Source: Ustilago trichophora
Taxonomy: Eukaryota; Basidiomycota; Ustilaginomycetes; Ustilaginales; Ustilaginaceae
Direction of reading: 5' to 3'
DNA length: 64,000 nucleotides
Assembly: GCA_900323505.1 (NCBI GenBank)
Contig: OOIN01000026.1
Location: 96,339-160,338, forward strand
The notes beneath the pieces are model-generated. The model was not told the DNA's origin. It made no database searches and saw only the letters and a program-made list of their open reading frames with translations. The first letter of the stretch is position 1. Every line of letters starts with the position of its first letter. The translations under genes and the position numbers were made by a program. Positions 1-11,478 of the stretch are shown here, piece by piece.

Positions 1-434
1 ATTGTGATGGTCCCTGCAACTTGGGAGCCAGCCTTACCAGCGCCGGTCTCGATGCCTGCCGCTCGCTTCAACAATAACGACGTTGGTGGTGCTGTAACAA
101 TTTACAACGACAGCAGCAAGACGAGAGCATCAGCAACAGTTAGTTGATTTATTTCGCAAAACTGCACCTCAGTTCAAGGTGCGCTACACTTACTCTTGAT
201 GTCAAACGAGAATGTGCGGTCGGGGTTGATAGTAACAATGGCAGGGGTGGGAATTCCAACTTCGAGGTGAGCCGTTCTTGCGTTGAACTCCTTGGCAAAG
301 TCCATGGCCTTGACACCCTTAGCACCGAGAGCGGGACCGACAGGAGGTTGTGCTGAAGCTTTTCCAGCGGGTACGAGGAGCTTGACGAAAGAAGCTGCTG
401 CAGCGACGGCTGCCTGTCCTCCCTTCTTCGACAT
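1..434 (-). CDS. Mitochondrial ribosomal protein uL11m, 5' part (runs off window)
   Basis: Large-subunit protein of the mitochondrial ribosome (bacterial L11 family), which forms the GTPase-associated stalk base with rRNA. Exon 1 (434-194) starts MSKKGGQ and encodes the N-terminal domain, including the [12 protein letters not shown] motif and FDIK. A GTAAGT donor at 193 and an acceptor ending at 92 remove a 102-base intron. Exon 2 (91-1) continues in frame with [20 protein letters not shown], the usual L11 linker and start of the C-terminal RNA-binding domain. The gene is cut by the left window edge, so its C-terminus is not visible. It lacks the extended N-terminus of cytosolic uL11 (L12), which supports the mitochondrial/bacterial type. 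It is divergent from ENP2. Confidence 0.88.
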
Positions 435-1039
435 GATGCTACTGTGTCTTTGGGTCTAAAGAGCCTCTGGGTGGTATTCGAATCGATCGATTGGTTTGCG
501 ATACGTGTGTGTGTAGATATATCCGCTTGCTTGTGAGAGCCTTTATGCCTTTATAGAGATGTGGCGAAGAAGGATGTTTCGGTCAAGACTGATCAAGGGT
601 TTGTAAGGTGAAAAGGGTTGGTTGGGCTGATTGTGTGCTCAATCGGAAGAAAGCTCAAAAGCGAAAAGGGCGGAACTCGGAAGTGAGGGTCTTTTGAGCT
701 GTATAGATTTATTTGGCGTGGTCTTCCAAACTTTTTTTTTTTTTTCGCTTCCAGCTGAGCAAGAGAAATTTACTGCTCAGCAATCACTCGCACAAGCAAC
801 CATTTCTCGCTCCACCTTGTCTTCCCATTATCATCATCATCATCATCATCATCATCAACAACACACACTTTTGGTTAGGAGTCGGCGCACTCTTCGTATA
901 TATACCCGAGACCAGCTCTCATAGCTCCATGTCCTCGCCGCAGCTCGCGAGGCTCTAAAGGCACCTCAGTTGCCGACGAATCTCCTACCTCCCTTCTCGC
1001 CTTTCATCCTTTCAGACAGGCACCCGACCATCTTCAACC
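435..1039. other. Divergent intergenic region uL11m / ENP2
   Basis: 605 bases shared by two divergent genes. It holds a T-run near 731-745, a (CAT)n run near 830-857 and a TATA-like AT stretch near 896-905. No ORF or RNA gene is supported. Confidence 0.6.
830..857 (+). repeat. (CAT)n microsatellite in ENP2 upstream region
   Basis: About nine tandem CAT/ATC units upstream of the ENP2 start. An out-of-frame reading gives a His or Ile run that is not thought to be translated. Confidence 0.8.
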
Positions 1040-3830
1040 ATGCCTGCAGCAGTAGAGCCAGCACGCGTCTACACCGTCTCTGGTGGTGGTGCCGCCACTT
1101 CAGGTGCAGCAGGTACCTCGTTCAATTCTTCCTCTCTGCCAGACCTTCTGCGAAAGTCTGGTTCGTCAAACAAGCGCAAGAAGCGTAAGACTGCACTCAA
1201 AGACGAAGAGATCCTCTCCCGTATCGAACTCATTCAGGATTTCGAGTTTCCAGAAGCGAGCAACCGCCTCACAGCAACAAGAGATGGCCAGTCCATCGTC
1301 GCTACTGGAACATACAAGCCTCAGATCCGTGTCTGGGACTGTGAGCAGCTCAGTCTCAAGTTCGAACGCCATACCGATGCAGAGAATGTCGACTTTCTGG
1401 TAAGTTCTCACCCCTTCAGCTGGCTTCCTTTTCATGATGATCATACCACAAAATACAACCTTATCTACATTAGCTGCAGAGCCGTCCGGGGCTCGCCTCG
1501 GGCGTCCTCGACGCTGATACAAGCAATCTGATTTTTGGCAAGCCACAACTCTTGCGTTCGGGCTATCAGAATTATGGCAAACTGACAAAGCATCTTGCAA
1601 ACTTTCGTCATTCTTGTACGCTCTACAGATGCTCTCTGACGATTGGACAAAGTCGCTTCACCTCCAGACCGACCGTACTGTCCAACTTCAAGCACAGGGC
1701 GGCGCCCATGCAAGCGTCCGCATCCCGAGGTTCGGACGTGCACTCGGCTACCACTTCCCCTCTGCCGATGCCATCATCGCTGCAGCAGGTCGCGAGGTCT
1801 ATCGTCTCAACCTGGATCAAGGCCGCTTCCTTGCACCCTTCGTCCTTGGAGGAGGTGATCTCGGCGAGCCAACAGGATGCAACGCCATCGACGTCAACCC
1901 AGCACATGGCCTTCTCTGCTTCGGCACCGAAGGCACGGGTGTCGTCGAGATGTGGGACCCACGTATGCGCAAGCGTGCGGGAGTATTGAGCGTAGCAACA
2001 GAGACGGTTCTCGATGCTGCACTGCTCGTCGCTCGCCGCAATTTTCCGGGTGTCATTGGCGATGCTGACGATTCCACTGCCGCCAAAGAAGCTCTCTCTT
2101 CACTCTCGGTCACTGCACTTGCAGGTGCCGAGGACGGTCTCAACCTGGCTGTTGGCACCAACACCGGACACGTTTTGCTCTACGATCTCCGCATGGACCG
2201 ACCGTATCAGACCAAGGACCAAGGCTTCGGTTTGCCCATCAAGAAGGTCATGTGGCCCGGCGACAAAGCTGCCGCCACCACTGGTGGTGTTGGACCACGT
2301 ACACGCTCTGAAGCCGAAGGCAAGGTGCTCAGTGCCGATGCCAAGGTCATCAAGATCTGGGACAAGGACTCGGGCGACAATCTTGTTTCCGTCACTCCTC
2401 CTTCCGCAGCTACCGACATCAACGATGTCGCGCATTACCCTGGCACAGGTCTCCTCATGGCTGCTGTGGAAGGAACTCAGATGGCAGCATGGTACGTCCC
2501 TGCCCTGGGTCCGGCGCCACGCTGGTGCTCGTACATCGACACGCTCACAGACGAGATGGATGGTGTCGACTCCTCCGGCGCTGGAGCGGGCAAGGGCGTG
2601 TACGAGGACTTCAAGTTCATCGACCGTGCCGAGCTCGAGCGTCTGGGCATGTCGCACCTTATCGGCACTCAGCTGTTGCGACCATACATGCACGGTTACT
2701 TTATCTCTCTGGCATTGTACGAGCGTGCTCGTCTGCTCAACAATCCCACCGCTTATGCCGATGCTCGCGAGCGTGCTATCAAGGCCAAGCTCGAAAAGCA
2801 GGCCGAGAGTCGTATCCGTGCCGTCAAGAATCCCAAGCTCGATGCTGGCGTGCGCGTCAACAAGGAACTTGCCGAGAAGGTCGCACGCGAAGCAGAGGCT
2901 GCAGCCAAGAAGCAGGCCAAGCGCGATGCCAAGGCTGCCGCTGCGGCCGCTACCACCACCACTACAGAGGGCGATGCAGAAGAAGCTGCCGCTGCCGAAC
3001 CCGAGGCCTCGGCGAGCAAAGACAAGCCTAGCACCCCGGCCAATCTCTTGTCCGACCCACGTTTCTCGCAACTCTTCCAGGATCCCGACTTCCAGATCGA
3101 CACTGGCAGCCGAGAATTTGCGATGCTCAACCCATCTACCGCTCTCAAACAGGCTCGCGATGGCCCGAGGAAGCTCACTGCGGTCGAAGACGAGGAGAAC
3201 GAATCCGACCGCGAATCGATCGATCCCGATATGGAGTCCGACTCCTCTTCCTCGCCGTCGGACGACGAAGCCGGTGGTGACTCTGGCGATTCCTCCGACG
3301 AAGGCGATCTTGGCCAGTATGACCCACGCGCACGAGATGCCTCCGGAAAGAGACCCAAGAACCTCAACCAAGCCGCCGATCTGCGTGGCTCTGGTCGACG
3401 TGGTGCTCGTTCTGGCGCTCGTCTCGTCGACGATGATGATGATGATGATGACGACGGTTCTGGTCGCAAAGGAAACAAGAAACGCAGTTTCGAGGATCGT
3501 CTCAGGTCTTCCGAATCTCGCGGTGGGCCTGCGCGTCGCCCGCGTGCGTCCGACTTTATGGATGACGGCGACGCCCCCTCGGGCGCCCGCAGTTACACCT
3601 GGACTCCCTCATCAGGATCGAAGCGCGATGGAGATGAGAGGAAGACAGGCAGCGGAGGGGCGAGGAAGAACGCGGGAGATGAGACGTTCGGATTTGGTCT
3701 CAGCAAAGGTGCCGGTGCGGAGGAAGGTAAGGGTGTCGAAGGTCTCTCGGACGAGGCCAGGTTCGGTAGACAGAAGCGTAGACATCCCAACAGGTCGGCC
3801 AGTAAGAATGTTATCATGCGCAGGAGTTGA
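1040..3830 (+). CDS. ENP2: Enp2/NOL10-type nucleolar ribosome-biogenesis protein
   Basis: WD40-type nucleolar protein of the small-subunit processome, needed for 18S rRNA maturation. Exon 1 is 1040-1399 and exon 2 is 1629-3830; a GTAAGT donor and a CTACAG acceptor remove 229 bases, joining ..ENVDFL to MLSDDWTKSLHLQTDR, a hallmark Enp2 segment. The product is 853 residues. The N-terminal half is the propeller (VWDCEQLSLKFERHTD, IPRFGRALGYHFPS, LLCFGTEGTGVVEMWDPR). It is followed by the NUC153 region (DPRFSQLFQDPDFQID) and an acidic then basic tail with a nine-Asp run and KKRSFEDRL. The first methionine at 1040 is preceded by CAACC and gives the expected N-terminus. It is in tandem with the proteasome gene downstream. 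Several long opposite-frame ORFs over exon 2 are shadows of its codon bias. Confidence 0.95.
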
Positions 3831-4418
3831 TTGCTTTCCGTTCATCCCCTTTTGTTTCCACTTCCATCTCGTATTCAGCAACACACACAAGGTGATTTTG
3901 CTATGTAATTGTATCAGCTATCTACCATCCTTTTCTACCAGATTGATCGTGAACGGAAGTGAAGACCAGCGAAAATTGGAAAGATGTGAGATTGAACTCT
4001 TCACAGAATTGAATTTTGTGCAAAGCCTCGGATGTGGAGGAAATCAGGCGGTGATCGAGCAAGGCAAGGCTGCAAAGAAGGGTTCAGCACAGCGCTCTCA
4101 CTCTCTCTCAAAATTGAGCTGGACGCGTTGACCACCCTTCCAAAACCGCAATACTGTACAGTATCATTCTGCACAGTTGACTTGCGTGTGCTTCTTTGAA
4201 AGTGTTACTTGCATTCATCAACCACCTCTTCACACTCACACCCTCCAACTTTTCAACCTTTTCATTAAGCTGTGTCCATCACCTTTGGTTCTCATAACTT
4301 TGGCGAAAACACACACGCAGCGCCCAATCCCGGCTACACATATCAAAACGCAGACTCCAATCGAGTTCAAGCAAAGCATAACAAGGATCTTTCAACCAAA
4401 GACAGATCAGTTGCAATC
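3831..4418. other. Intergenic region ENP2 / proteasome alpha-2
   Basis: 588 bases holding the ENP2 3' flank and the next gene's promoter. A perfect 14-bp palindrome of the ACTGTA/TACAGT type lies at 4151-4164, one member of a motif family dispersed over the window. No additional ORF is supported. Confidence 0.6.
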
Positions 4419-5373
4419 ATGTCGGCTGGTGCTGGTGACCGGGCATATTCGTAAGTACCATCTTTCAAAGCAGTCTCTATCGACGGAGAGACTTCGGTTT
4501 CGTGTTCCAAGTCTCGACGAGGGAGGACGATATCGATCTTACTGTATGCTAGTTGGCAGGGTTGCTGACATCTTCTTTTCCTTTCCGCATTGTGCTGCTG
4601 AAACGCAACCAAATCCAACAAACTCGGCGCTCTTCACCGCATGCAGCTTCTCCCTTACGACCTTCTCCCCCTCCGGTAAACTCGTTCAGATCGAGCATGC
4701 CCTCGCAGCAGTATCTCAAGGAGCCACCTCCCTTGGCATCAAAGCATCCAATGCCATTGTCATTGCCACTGAAAAACGAGCGCCATCTCCTCTTGTCGAT
4801 GATTCCGCATTGGAGCGTATCTCGATAATCTGTCCCAACATTGGTATGGTCTATTCCGGCATGGGTCCCGACTTTCGCGTCCTTGTATCCTCGGCTCGCA
4901 AGGCCGCCCAGACATACTGGAAAACTTTTGGAGAGTATCCTCCAACCCGAGTCCTCGTACAGGAAATCGCCACCCTCATGCAACAGGCTACTCAACGTGG
5001 AGGAGTCCGTCCCTTTGGCGTATCGCTCCTCGTTGCCGGATTCGACTCTGCCCGTGGAGCCAGTCTCTATCAGGTCGACCCAAGCGGAAGTTACTTTATG
5101 TGGAAGGCTAGTGCGATTGGGAAAAATATGCAAAACGCAAAAACTTTCCTCGAAAAGAGATACAACGACGATATCTCTCAAGAAGACGCCATTCACACAG
5201 CCCTATTGACACTCAAGGAAGGTTTTGAAGGTCAAATGACTGAAAAGACAATCGAAATCGGCGTCATTAGTCAATCTCACACAAAGAGTTTGGGAAACGG
5301 TGATCAGGGCCTTCCCATTCCAGTTTTTAGAAAGTTGACCCAGTCCGAAGTTAGAGATTATCTCGCTTTGTAG
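4419..5373 (+). CDS. PRE8: 20S proteasome subunit alpha type 2
   Basis: Alpha-ring subunit (alpha-2) of the 20S core, which gates substrate entry. A 32-base first exon (4419-4450, [10 protein letters not shown]) is joined across a 196-base intron (GTAAGT donor at 4451, ATGCAG acceptor ending 4646) to 4647-5373. The junction gives [17 protein letters not shown], the diagnostic proteasome alpha N-terminal signature. The product is 252 residues, close to the family's usual 250. The tail ..[21 protein letters not shown] is typical of alpha-2. One difference is His instead of the usual Tyr in QIEHALAAV. It is convergent with the Rab-GAP gene, with 263 bases between them containing a short (CA)n run. 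Confidence 0.96.
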
Positions 5374-5636
5374 ATTGTCTTGTGGTTGATAGGTCAAGAA
5401 TGTAAGCAAGTTTTGATTTGGGAAAATGTGAGTGCGATTGTGGTCGTTTGAGAGGTTCAGGTAGGTTGGAGAGAATGGGGTGACACAAAAGAAGCGCGAT
5501 TCCTCTGCATCCTCAACACACACACACACATGAAAGACCGAGCGGTCCAAGCAAAAGGCCTCGCAACAAACCCAATCGAACGTGTACAAGCGATTGAAGA
5601 AGAAATTTATCGCATTCCAACTTGGAAAGAAGCTAC

Positions 5637-7976
5637 TCAATTACCCACAACCCGACCCCAATTGGTCAAAAGAGAAACGACGAGCGCAAGGACCCTTTTG
5701 GTTTCCTCTGTTCCCACCGTCACTTTGACTGCCGATGATGGATTCTGGCTGGCGGTGAATATCGCAGCTACGAGCAAGCCGGAGAGGCCAACGACGGCTA
5801 GCATTCGCGCTTGCTGTGTGGAAACGTCGAAGCGTTGTTTTTTGCTGCTGCGCTTTTCGTGTCTGAAAGGATCGCTGGTGGAGTGCTTTTCAACAGACGT
5901 ATCGGAGGCAGGTGGTGTGGGAGGAGGTGGATGAGGGTCGAGGACTATGCTCTCAGTGGGACCGGTGAGGATGCTTTCGGCTCGGGCGTTTGCGATGCTC
6001 CAGTCCAAGGTGCGTTCGGTTGAGCTGGGTTCGCTGACATCGGACGAGGATGCGGGATAAAGGTCGAAGGTGTGGGGCCAGGTGAAGAGAACACTATTGG
6101 GGCCCATGATTTTGTCTGCTTGCATGGCGTCTGTAGTCATCGGGAATTGTTCCATCAGCTGCACTGCTTGTGACAGCAGTGATGAGATCGGGATGCCTTT
6201 CTTTGACTTTTTCGCATTGGTGGTGCCCGACGATGACGACGACACCGACGACGCAGCAAGCGCACGATCCGAGGCCAGGCTAGGCAGCTCTACGTCCGGA
6301 TCTGTATAGATCGCGTTCGACTCGTGGGACGCATCGCCTTTCTCTTTCACTGGGTCGGCTTCGGACGCTCCCTGTGTAGTCTGTGCCTTGCCCTCACTCT
6401 CCTCTTCAGAGTCGGCCCTGATGGCAGGTAAGCGCCCCAACGAGGAATGCAGCATGGCCGGATCCTCCAATTCGTCTGTGTCCATGGCCAATATCTCGTC
6501 TTTCCTCGCTAGCAGCACCGCAGCGCAGAGATAGATCGCCGCCGCAGGCCCAAAAGCAAGCACGAGCTCTAGTACTCTCTGCATGACCGCTACATCAGTC
6601 GCATCGTGCGTGAGCAGCGTCAGTAGCCAAGGTAGGGCGAAGAAGGGCAATGGTGATGCGCGGTCTACCAGATCCGCCAAGGTGGAGTCGGAGAGACGGA
6701 TGAGCTGTCCAAGGATCTTGAGCTGACCCATGACGGGGAGTAGATCTCGCGTCATGCTGTCGCGGATGAGATGGAGGCTTATACGCTCTGCGGTGAGTTC
6801 GACGCGCGATTGCTGGATGTCGTCCGAATACAGTTGGGTGACTGAGGATGCGGGTCTGTCTGAAGGTGCTAGGGTGAGCAAGACGACGCTCAGGATGTCG
6901 TGGTATCCTTGGAAGTACGATAGGGAAGGATGACGGGAGAGAGTGGTGAGGACGAGGTGGGAGAGCTGTCTTCGGCGGAAAGCTTTCTCGTCAGAGATCG
7001 TTGACGCATCCTCGTCATCGACGGATGTGCGGGCCTTGGATACGGCTAAATGCTTGAATGCGGGGCCGACGAAGCTGCGCTCTACGTCCTTGGCCACCTG
7101 TTCGATGTCTCTTGACAAAAGATTCGGGTAGCGCTCTTGATCTGTCAGAGGCTCACTGCTGCGATCTTGAGAGCCGTTTGTGATTCCCAACGCTTCGTCT
7201 TTGGACAGTGTTGGTGATTCGTCCAGTCTCGGCGACATTGCTGGAGTTGTGGTCGCCGAGCTTTCACCGGAGACCATTGTGCTGCTCTGCGTCGATTTTC
7301 CGAGGTCTGGCGACTCTGGCTGAGAAGCAGTGGAGGCTGTATCTGCATGTATCCTTCTTTTGGATTTCTTGGACTTGACGAGCTTCCATTGGTCGTCTGC
7401 GGATTCCTTGGGGGCATGTGTGCCGTTTTTGCGTGTGCTCTGCGAGGGCCTTGTTTCGAGTATGTGATCGCTGGCCACTTGCCATCCGTCCTCGTCGATG
7501 GGTATCGGCGACGATAGAGAGTCCTGAACAATGCTTGAGGTGCTCGGCGAGTCTGATTGCTCTGTGTGAGGGCTGTTTTGCGACAAAGTTCGGGCATGTT
7601 TGAGAACATGGTCTTGCGAAATGCCAAGAAGAAAGAGCCATGCTGCGACTCGCGTTTGGGAAGCAGCATGATGGTCCAGCCCGGAAGGCTGCAAACACTG
7701 TTGCTGTAGCTCTCGACGACGATGCTTGATCTGGTTGCTGGACAGGCGGTGTGAAGAAGTCCGCAACTCGGCGGCTCCGTTGGCCGACGGAATGACTTTT
7801 GCAGCCGACGTTGAGCTCTCGGCTGCACTGCTTGACTCAGCCATGATTGATTTTTGGGATTCTCTTGGGTCGGTGATCGGCATCGTGCTGGAGTGATTGA
7901 GTGATGGCAACATGCAGGGAGATGCGTTCAGGCCAGAGAAAAAAGGCGTGGTGGAGGAGAACTGTCGGTGCGTCAA
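5637..7976 (-). CDS. TBC-domain Rab GTPase-activating protein, TBC1D20/Gyp8 type
   Basis: Intronless 779-residue protein. The TBC domain occupies about residues 270-500: YPNLLSRDIEQVAKDVERSF supplies the arginine-finger motif (DVxR), and LSYFQGYHDILSVVLL supplies the glutamine finger. The later PLPFFALPWLLTLLTHD and VLELVLAFGPAAAIYLCAAVLL segments match the TBC20/Gyp8 subgroup, whose members activate GTP hydrolysis by Rab1/Ypt1 at the ER-Golgi. A hydrophobic C-terminal segment (LAVVGLSGLLVAAIFTA) fits the tail anchor of this subgroup. The N-terminal ~270 residues are Ser-rich and low complexity. The start is uncertain: methionines at 7976, 7883 and 7844 are all possible, and the last (MAESSSAAESS) also leaves the domain intact. 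It is divergent from Rheb across 2.4 kb. Confidence 0.88.
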   Translation of the reverse strand: MTHRQFSSTTPFFSGLNASPCMLPSLNHSSTMPITDPRESQKSIMAESSSAAESSTSAAKVIPSANGAAELRTSSHRLSSNQIKHRRRELQQQCLQPSGLDHHAASQTRVAAWLFLLGISQDHVLKHARTLSQNSPHTEQSDSPSTSSIVQDSLSSPIPIDEDGWQVASDHILETRPSQSTRKNGTHAPKESADDQWKLVKSKKSKRRIHADTASTASQPESPDLGKSTQSSTMVSGESSATTTPAMSPRLDESPTLSKDEALGITNGSQDRSSEPLTDQERYPNLLSRDIEQVAKDVERSFVGPAFKHLAVSKARTSVDDEDASTISDEKAFRRRQLSHLVLTTLSRHPSLSYFQGYHDILSVVLLTLAPSDRPASSVTQLYSDDIQQSRVELTAERISLHLIRDSMTRDLLPVMGQLKILGQLIRLSDSTLADLVDRASPLPFFALPWLLTLLTHDATDVAVMQRVLELVLAFGPAAAIYLCAAVLLARKDEILAMDTDELEDPAMLHSSLGRLPAIRADSEEESEGKAQTTQGASEADPVKEKGDASHESNAIYTDPDVELPSLASDRALAASSVSSSSSGTTNAKKSKKGIPISSLLSQAVQLMEQFPMTTDAMQADKIMGPNSVLFTWPHTFDLYPASSSDVSEPSSTERTLDWSIANARAESILTGPTESIVLDPHPPPPTPPASDTSVEKHSTSDPFRHEKRSSKKQRFDVSTQQARMLAVVGLSGLLVAAIFTASQNPSSAVKVTVGTEETKRVLALVVSLLTNWGRVVGN

Positions 7977-9011
7977 ACTAGCTTTCCTAGCTGCACTTGC
8001 TCCAAATTGGAGAACGTTCAGGGTCCACTTTTCTGGCGCGACCTCTGTCGGAATGCCATGCCGAGCTGAGCCTCAAAGTTGTGAGCTCTCGATATGACAA
8101 AGTTGCTTGGTCCAAAGGGTCCGAACGATCCGAAGGATCCAAAGGGCTGACAGAGATCCAATGTAGTTTAATGCTGGATCGTCCGAGCCAAAGCTGGCGC
8201 GCGGCAGTGAGTATGTTTGGATCTGCAGTGCGTTGGTTAGCAGCAGCTGAAACGTTGTCTCTCCCACGGTGAAGCACAAAAATTCCATCCCTGATCTCTT
8301 TGGCTGCAGGCAGGTCTCACTTGCTTATCTCGCGTCTGTTTCTGCGATACATTTCGACACGATTCGTTTGGCATGATCTGATAGCAAGCATCGACACTCT
8401 GGTATCGTCGTGCATGTCGTGATCGGATGGAAGGCATAGCTCTTCCAAATCGCGTAGAGAAAGAGGAACAAGTTTCGGCAGCGTTACCGTTGCAAAGCCG
8501 ATCGAACCAAATCGGGATGCGGAAGGGATGGGCGGCAAGCGCGGGTACAGCAGAAGAGCAAGCGAGTGCGGATCGCTTTGTTTTTTTTTTGTTTTTTTTT
8601 CTTTTTCTTTTTTTTTTTTTCTTTTTGACGCCCAGCACTTGAGAGTCTCACTCTGAGCGTAAATTGCCTGCGAAAAGCGATTGGACCCTGGCAACAGGAG
8701 CAAGCAACGTCTCGCTTCAGGCACTCTCTCCATATTCGCACACCGTTGCGCTTTTCTTTTCAACCTCTCTGCTGTATCAGTGCAAGGCTGACCTTGTGCG
8801 CTATCCGTTGCACGACACTGTATCCGAATCATGATAGGCAAGAATGCAGTCCTCTGGAGCGAGACTGAGATCAAAACATGTTTGGCGGTGTGGCCTAGAC
8901 CGCCACAGTGGCGAGCAATGTGACTTATGCATGCAATCAGACGCCTCGCTTGATGCTGTGCCAAAAATCGCTTTATCTGCACGGCTAACGTCGGAACACG
9001 CCCAGGCTTGC

Positions 9012-9042
<31 letters not shown>

Positions 9043-10364
9043 CAGTGAGCAACATTACAAAGAGATGTACCCCACACTGGGATGGTAAGCGACTGCAGCA
9101 CAGTCATCGGAAGAAATTCAGACTTGTCTGGGGTTGCGCACTACCAAGGAGCCCCGAGTTGGACCAAATGCAGTAGAAACCTCCAAAGTTGATGCAAAGG
9201 ATCATGACAGCTGTTCGTGACCGTGTGAGTCTTGAGCGGCCACATGGGCAAAGAACTCGGTCGTGCATTGACAGATGCCAACCAACAGGCTGAATTGCGT
9301 TCCCGTCAACGGTCCTGTTGCAGTAAGTTAAGGAAGGTGACTGGCTGAGCCGTGCTGTCACATAAGACGCAGCATGTCTAAAAGCGGGCATCCTTTGACG
9401 GAGCTGCCAAAGCAGATAATGCGAGCAGAAGTCTAGCGCTCTTGGAGCAATTCCGGCTGGATTGTCTTGCTTCTTTGCTTGGCCTCGCATGTTTCGGTGC
9501 AGCCGAATGCAACTGCCATAAAATTGGGCAGCATTTCCTCTCTTTTTTTTCTTTCTCTTTTTTTCCTTTTTTTTCAGTTAACTTACGGAACCGTCCGCTG
9601 CGCCAATTTCAGTAAATGAGAGGAAAATCAGCCGGTTTCGCGCCGCGCTCTTTTTCTGCTGTATCTTTTTTGCTCGTTGCGCTGTGCTGTGATGCCCCCT
9701 TTTTTTTTGGTCCTTTTTCCGGTTCATTCAAACACAATCTCCACAGCCCACCTGCTTGTTGCTGATGGTGGATGGTGGCTGCTCCTGTAGCTGTGGGTGC
9801 GATTTTATGCCAATTACCAATTTTTTGGTCGGGCATTGTCCACATACACACCAAACGAAACCACAGCGAATCAGCCTCTCTGCTCCGCTCCAAATTCACA
9901 TTGATTAAATCGAGCTGCACACACCCACTCTCTCCACCTCTCTGAACCCATCTTTCCATCAGACCATCGTCGCCGCCGTTGTTGTTCTTGTTGTTGTTTT
10001 TGTTGCTGTTGTCAGCCACACGCAGCTTTCCTTTCTCTCTCTTCATCACCATCTCTCAAGCACAGCAAGAGTTTTCGATACCCCCACTCTCGTCTCTCTT
10101 TCGTCTTCGAGGCTCCTCTCAGCGTCCCTTCACGCACCTGGCGATATCAACATCGGCTCTATCCCACATCATCGCCCCGCCCGCAAGCTATCCGATCAAG
10201 CTTGCACGCACCAGCTACGTGCCAACTCGTAGCTCTTCCTCAGCAAGGTTTCGTCGACGCTACCACTTTCGCGCCTGAATCCGATCCAAGCAGCTCCGAA
10301 AGCGCTCCTTCCAAGAATTACTTCCCTTGTCCCTGCCAATCTAACAAATTAGCTCATCCACACA
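7977..10364. other. 2.4-kb intergenic region, Rab-GAP / Rheb
   Basis: Long divergent spacer. It contains T-rich runs at about 8578-8631 and 9541-9575, a (CT)n run at about 9011-9040, and a pyrimidine-rich leader just upstream of Rheb (about 9900-10360). Short ORFs here have low-complexity or shadow-like translations; no gene or RNA is supported. Confidence 0.55.
9011..9040 (+). repeat. (CT)n dinucleotide run
   Basis: About fifteen CT units in intergenic DNA; no coding role is visible. Confidence 0.8.
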
Positions 10365-11132
10365 ATGTCGGCCCCTGGAAGCTCCACCCTTCGCAAGAAG
10401 AGGAAGATTGCCGTTCTCGGCTCCCGTTCAGTCGGTATGTATCACACCAAGCGCATGTTCAAGCTGCAGCTCTCTCGAATTTGCCCGGCTACCTCGCTTT
10501 GCACGTATCAGCTGTGCACTTTATGGTCTTTTTGTTGACCCTCTTGCCTTTCTCTCATCATCTGTTTCCTCTACTGGTACCTCGGCTCTTGTCTTTACCG
10601 CTGGCTCCATTCGACTGTCACAGGCAAATCCTCCCTGATCGTCCGATACGTCGAAGACGCCTTTGTCGACTCGTACTACCCCACCATTGAAAACATCTTC
10701 CAAAAAACTATCACCCACAAGGGCCAAGAATACGACTGCGACATTATCGACACAGCCGGCCAGGATGAATACTCGATCCTCAATTCCAAACATGCCATTG
10801 GCATCCACGGCTACATGCTCGTCTACAGCATCGCATCCCGCAATAGCTTCGACATGGTCCAAACTGTCCACGACAAGATCCTCAATTATACGGGCACCGA
10901 ATCCGTCCCCTGTGTCATTGTTGGTCAGAAGAGCGATTTGCATGTCCAGAGGCAGGTCTCTGAGGCGGAAGGAAAGCAGCTTGCCGCACAGCTCAAGGCG
11001 GCTTGGATCGAGGTCAGCGCCAGACATAATGCCAACGTCGCAAAGGCATTCGAGGCTATGCTCGGCGAGACGGATAAAGGCACCACAGAGGGCGGTCCTG
11101 AACCACAACCGAGCAAGTGCATCGTCATGTGA
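10365..11132 (+). CDS. RHB1: Rheb-family small GTPase
   Basis: Ras-like GTPase that couples nutrient state to TORC1 and basic amino-acid uptake in fungi. Exon 1 is 10365-10434 and exon 2 is 10624-11132 (intron 189 bases, GTATGT donor, TCACAG acceptor), giving 192 residues. Visible motifs are the P-loop GSRSVGKSS with the Rheb-typical Arg, switch I YYPTIENIF, switch II DTAGQDEYS, GQKSD (NKxD box), and ..VSAR (SAK box equivalent). The C-terminus CIVM is a CaaX box predicted to be farnesylated, so the protein should sit on endomembranes. Arg in the P-loop and MLVYSIASRNSFD separate it from Ras proper. The start is the first methionine of exon 1 (MSAPGSSTLRKKRKIAVLG). Confidence 0.95.
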
Positions 11133-11478
11133 TGTTGCTCCCACTCCTTATCTTTTCCGCTCCATCTCTGTCTCCGACTTTCTTCACATCTCTGTCACCC
11201 CCCTTCTGCTGCACCCATGTTTGGTACACTTTGACTTTTCTCGGTTTTATCCTTTGCTCATCACATCAGTGCTCTCTTTGGCTTCCGGACTTGTTTTTAC
11301 GCCTCTACTACACATTTAATCCACACACACATATTCACGCACAATACAAGCCCTCCCTCTCTCTCTTTTTTCTCTCTCTTCCTCGCTCTCGCATTTTCGC
11401 ACGTCGGATCGCCATGATTACTGCGTGGGGTATGGGTATATTGAAGCCACAAGAAATGGGCAAAAGTGTCGAAGGTGG
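11133..11478. other. Convergent 3' intergenic region
   Basis: 346 bases of pyrimidine-rich DNA between the stop codons of Rheb and the Rpr2-like gene, including CT- and CA-rich runs. No gene is seen. Confidence 0.6.

Noticed and set aside
2014..4131. 705-codon ORF in another frame over ENP2
   Set aside because: It is a codon-bias shadow: Arg/Ser/Pro-rich, no domains, overlapping a clear ENP2 frame.
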